Below are positions 45,601 through 46,109 of a stretch of DNA of 46,109 nt, piece after piece (position 1 is the stretch's first letter; every line of letters begins with the position of its first letter). Below the pieces are notes generated by a model. It did no database searches. It worked only from the letters and a program-made list of their open reading frames with translations, and was not told where the DNA came from. The stretch comes from a virus. Location of the stretch: positions 1 to 46,109 of the IMG/VR virus record IMGVR_UViG_3300027743_000013; one strand, 5' to 3'. Position numbers and translations under genes: made by a program.

Positions 45601-46061
45601 GGGTACAGCCTCCTCAGAAACCGGCGAGCGAGCAGCAGCCAAAGCGCGGTCGAGACGAGCGTCGACGCCAGCACGAGGAAGAAGGCGCTGCCGTTGTCCC
45701 TCGGCGTTGGCGGCTGCGGCACCGGCATGATGTTGAGCGGCTTGATCTCGCGATCGGCAGCACGCGCCTCGGTGATCCACGACCATTGCGGATCGTCCAA
45801 CGTCTCCTGCTGCGGCGGCAGTGCAACCGGCACCACCACCGGCAACATTGGCCGCGCCTGTACCTTCGCCGGCGGCTTGGGCTGCGGTGTCTTCGCCGCT
45901 GCTCGCGCCTCGCTCATCGAGCGAGCCCAGCATTGCCCGTTGATGCCGACGCTCCAGTACAGGTGCGATGCGTACATCGCGCGCGCCTCGGCCTTGCTCA
46001 TGCACTTTGCGGCCGCAACTTGCGGCAGCAGCACGAGCATCGCGGCGAGGAGCAGGCGCAT
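45594..46061 (-). CDS. Secreted or membrane protein with signal peptide (spans circle junction)
   Basis: The product is 155 aa from ATG 46061 (a GTG one codon earlier overlaps the upstream stop; on the circle that stop is at 69-71). The first 19 residues form a hydrophobic signal sequence (L-L-A-A-M-L-V-L-L) ending in A-A-A, then K-C; there is no lipobox. A domain with K-C-M-S-K-A-E-A-R ... L-Y-W-S-V-G ... C-W resembles small periplasmic proteins of Bradyrhizobium-type genomes. Pro-rich linkers and a membrane helix near 126-146 follow. It may act in envelope contact or lysis. Confidence 0.7.
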   Translation of the reverse strand: MRLLLAAMLVLLPQVAAAKCMSKAEARAMYASHLYWSVGINGQCWARSMSEARAAAKTPQPKPPAKVQARPMLPVVVPVALPPQQETLDDPQWSWITEARAADREIKPLNIMPVPQPPTPRDNGSAFFLVLASTLVSTALWLLLARRFLRRLYPW

Positions 46062-46109
46062 CACTCATCGACCTTCTCGACCAGCGGCGCGGTCGGCGGC
46101 ACGAACGCC
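45993..46109. repeat. Terminal direct repeat, right copy (assembly overlap)
   Basis: Exact duplicate of 1-117. It contains the start of the secreted-protein gene and the last codons of the 116-aa coiled-coil gene. Confidence 0.95.

Noticed and set aside
1-46109. tRNA genes
   Set aside because: No stretch with the paired arms and a T-loop-like GTTCRANYC in the proper spacing caught my eye. A tRNA search program would settle this.

Overview
The window looks like a complete, circularly permuted genome of a temperate, podovirus-like tailed phage of a high-GC alphaproteobacterium, assembled with a 117-bp overlap: bases 1-117 are repeated exactly at 45993-46109, so the unit genome is 45,992 bp. 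A Bradyrhizobium/Rhodopseudomonas-type host is my inference from base composition, the style of several small proteins and an alphaproteobacteria-like RNA polymerase alpha C-terminal domain encoded by the phage. No tail tape-measure, tail sheath or tail tube gene is visible. The virion set (large terminase, portal, scaffold, coat, adaptor, stabilisation protein, two GNAT-fold proteins, four ejection-type proteins, fibres) is podovirus-like.

Layout on the circle. (1) A leftward early operon starts at about 2782, runs through base 1 and continues from 46109 down to 44170. It encodes a lambda-exonuclease-type nuclease, a Bet/RecT annealing protein, a DUF1367-like protein, several small accessory proteins and, last, an AlpA-type HTH protein that meets the integrase gene tail to tail. 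(2) A divergent control region (2783-3098) lies beside a Cro-like gene. (3) A rightward early operon (3099-8381) carries a VRR-NUC nuclease, a zinc-finger/Toprim primase, a RepA-like hexameric helicase, and then an array of about a dozen GCGTGACA octamers in both orientations (7617-7853), a candidate replication origin. (4) A 0.4-0.5 kb non-coding stretch (to 8903) has 11-bp-phased repeats and a strong hairpin. (5) A leftward cluster of 16 tightly overlapping small genes (8904-13705) is mostly unknown. It includes a protein with an RNA polymerase alpha-CTD-like domain that keeps the DNA-contact residues. (6) A ribbon-helix-helix regulator sits behind a promoter flanked by its likely operators (13880-14139). 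(7) The rightward late region (14240-42006) holds fibres and fibre-associated proteins, a possible lysis/membrane group, a 1050-aa virion-type protein with an ADP-ribosyltransferase-like insert, then terminase, portal, scaffold, coat, terminator, adaptor, stabilisation, GNAT and ejection proteins, and a 929-aa lysozyme-amidase. (8) The lysogeny region (41914-44415) has a leftward coiled-coil gene, a repeat-rich candidate attP/control region, a small protein and a tyrosine integrase.

Most genes join their neighbours by ATGA, GTGA or TGATG overlaps, so translation is probably coupled throughout. Integration and excision would use the integrase with the AlpA-like protein. The exonuclease/annealing pair would handle recombination and circularisation, and the primase/helicase would act at the octamer array. 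The terminase lacks a clearly recognisable small subunit. I saw no tRNA gene, CRISPR array, insertion sequence, CI-type repressor or stand-alone endolysin.
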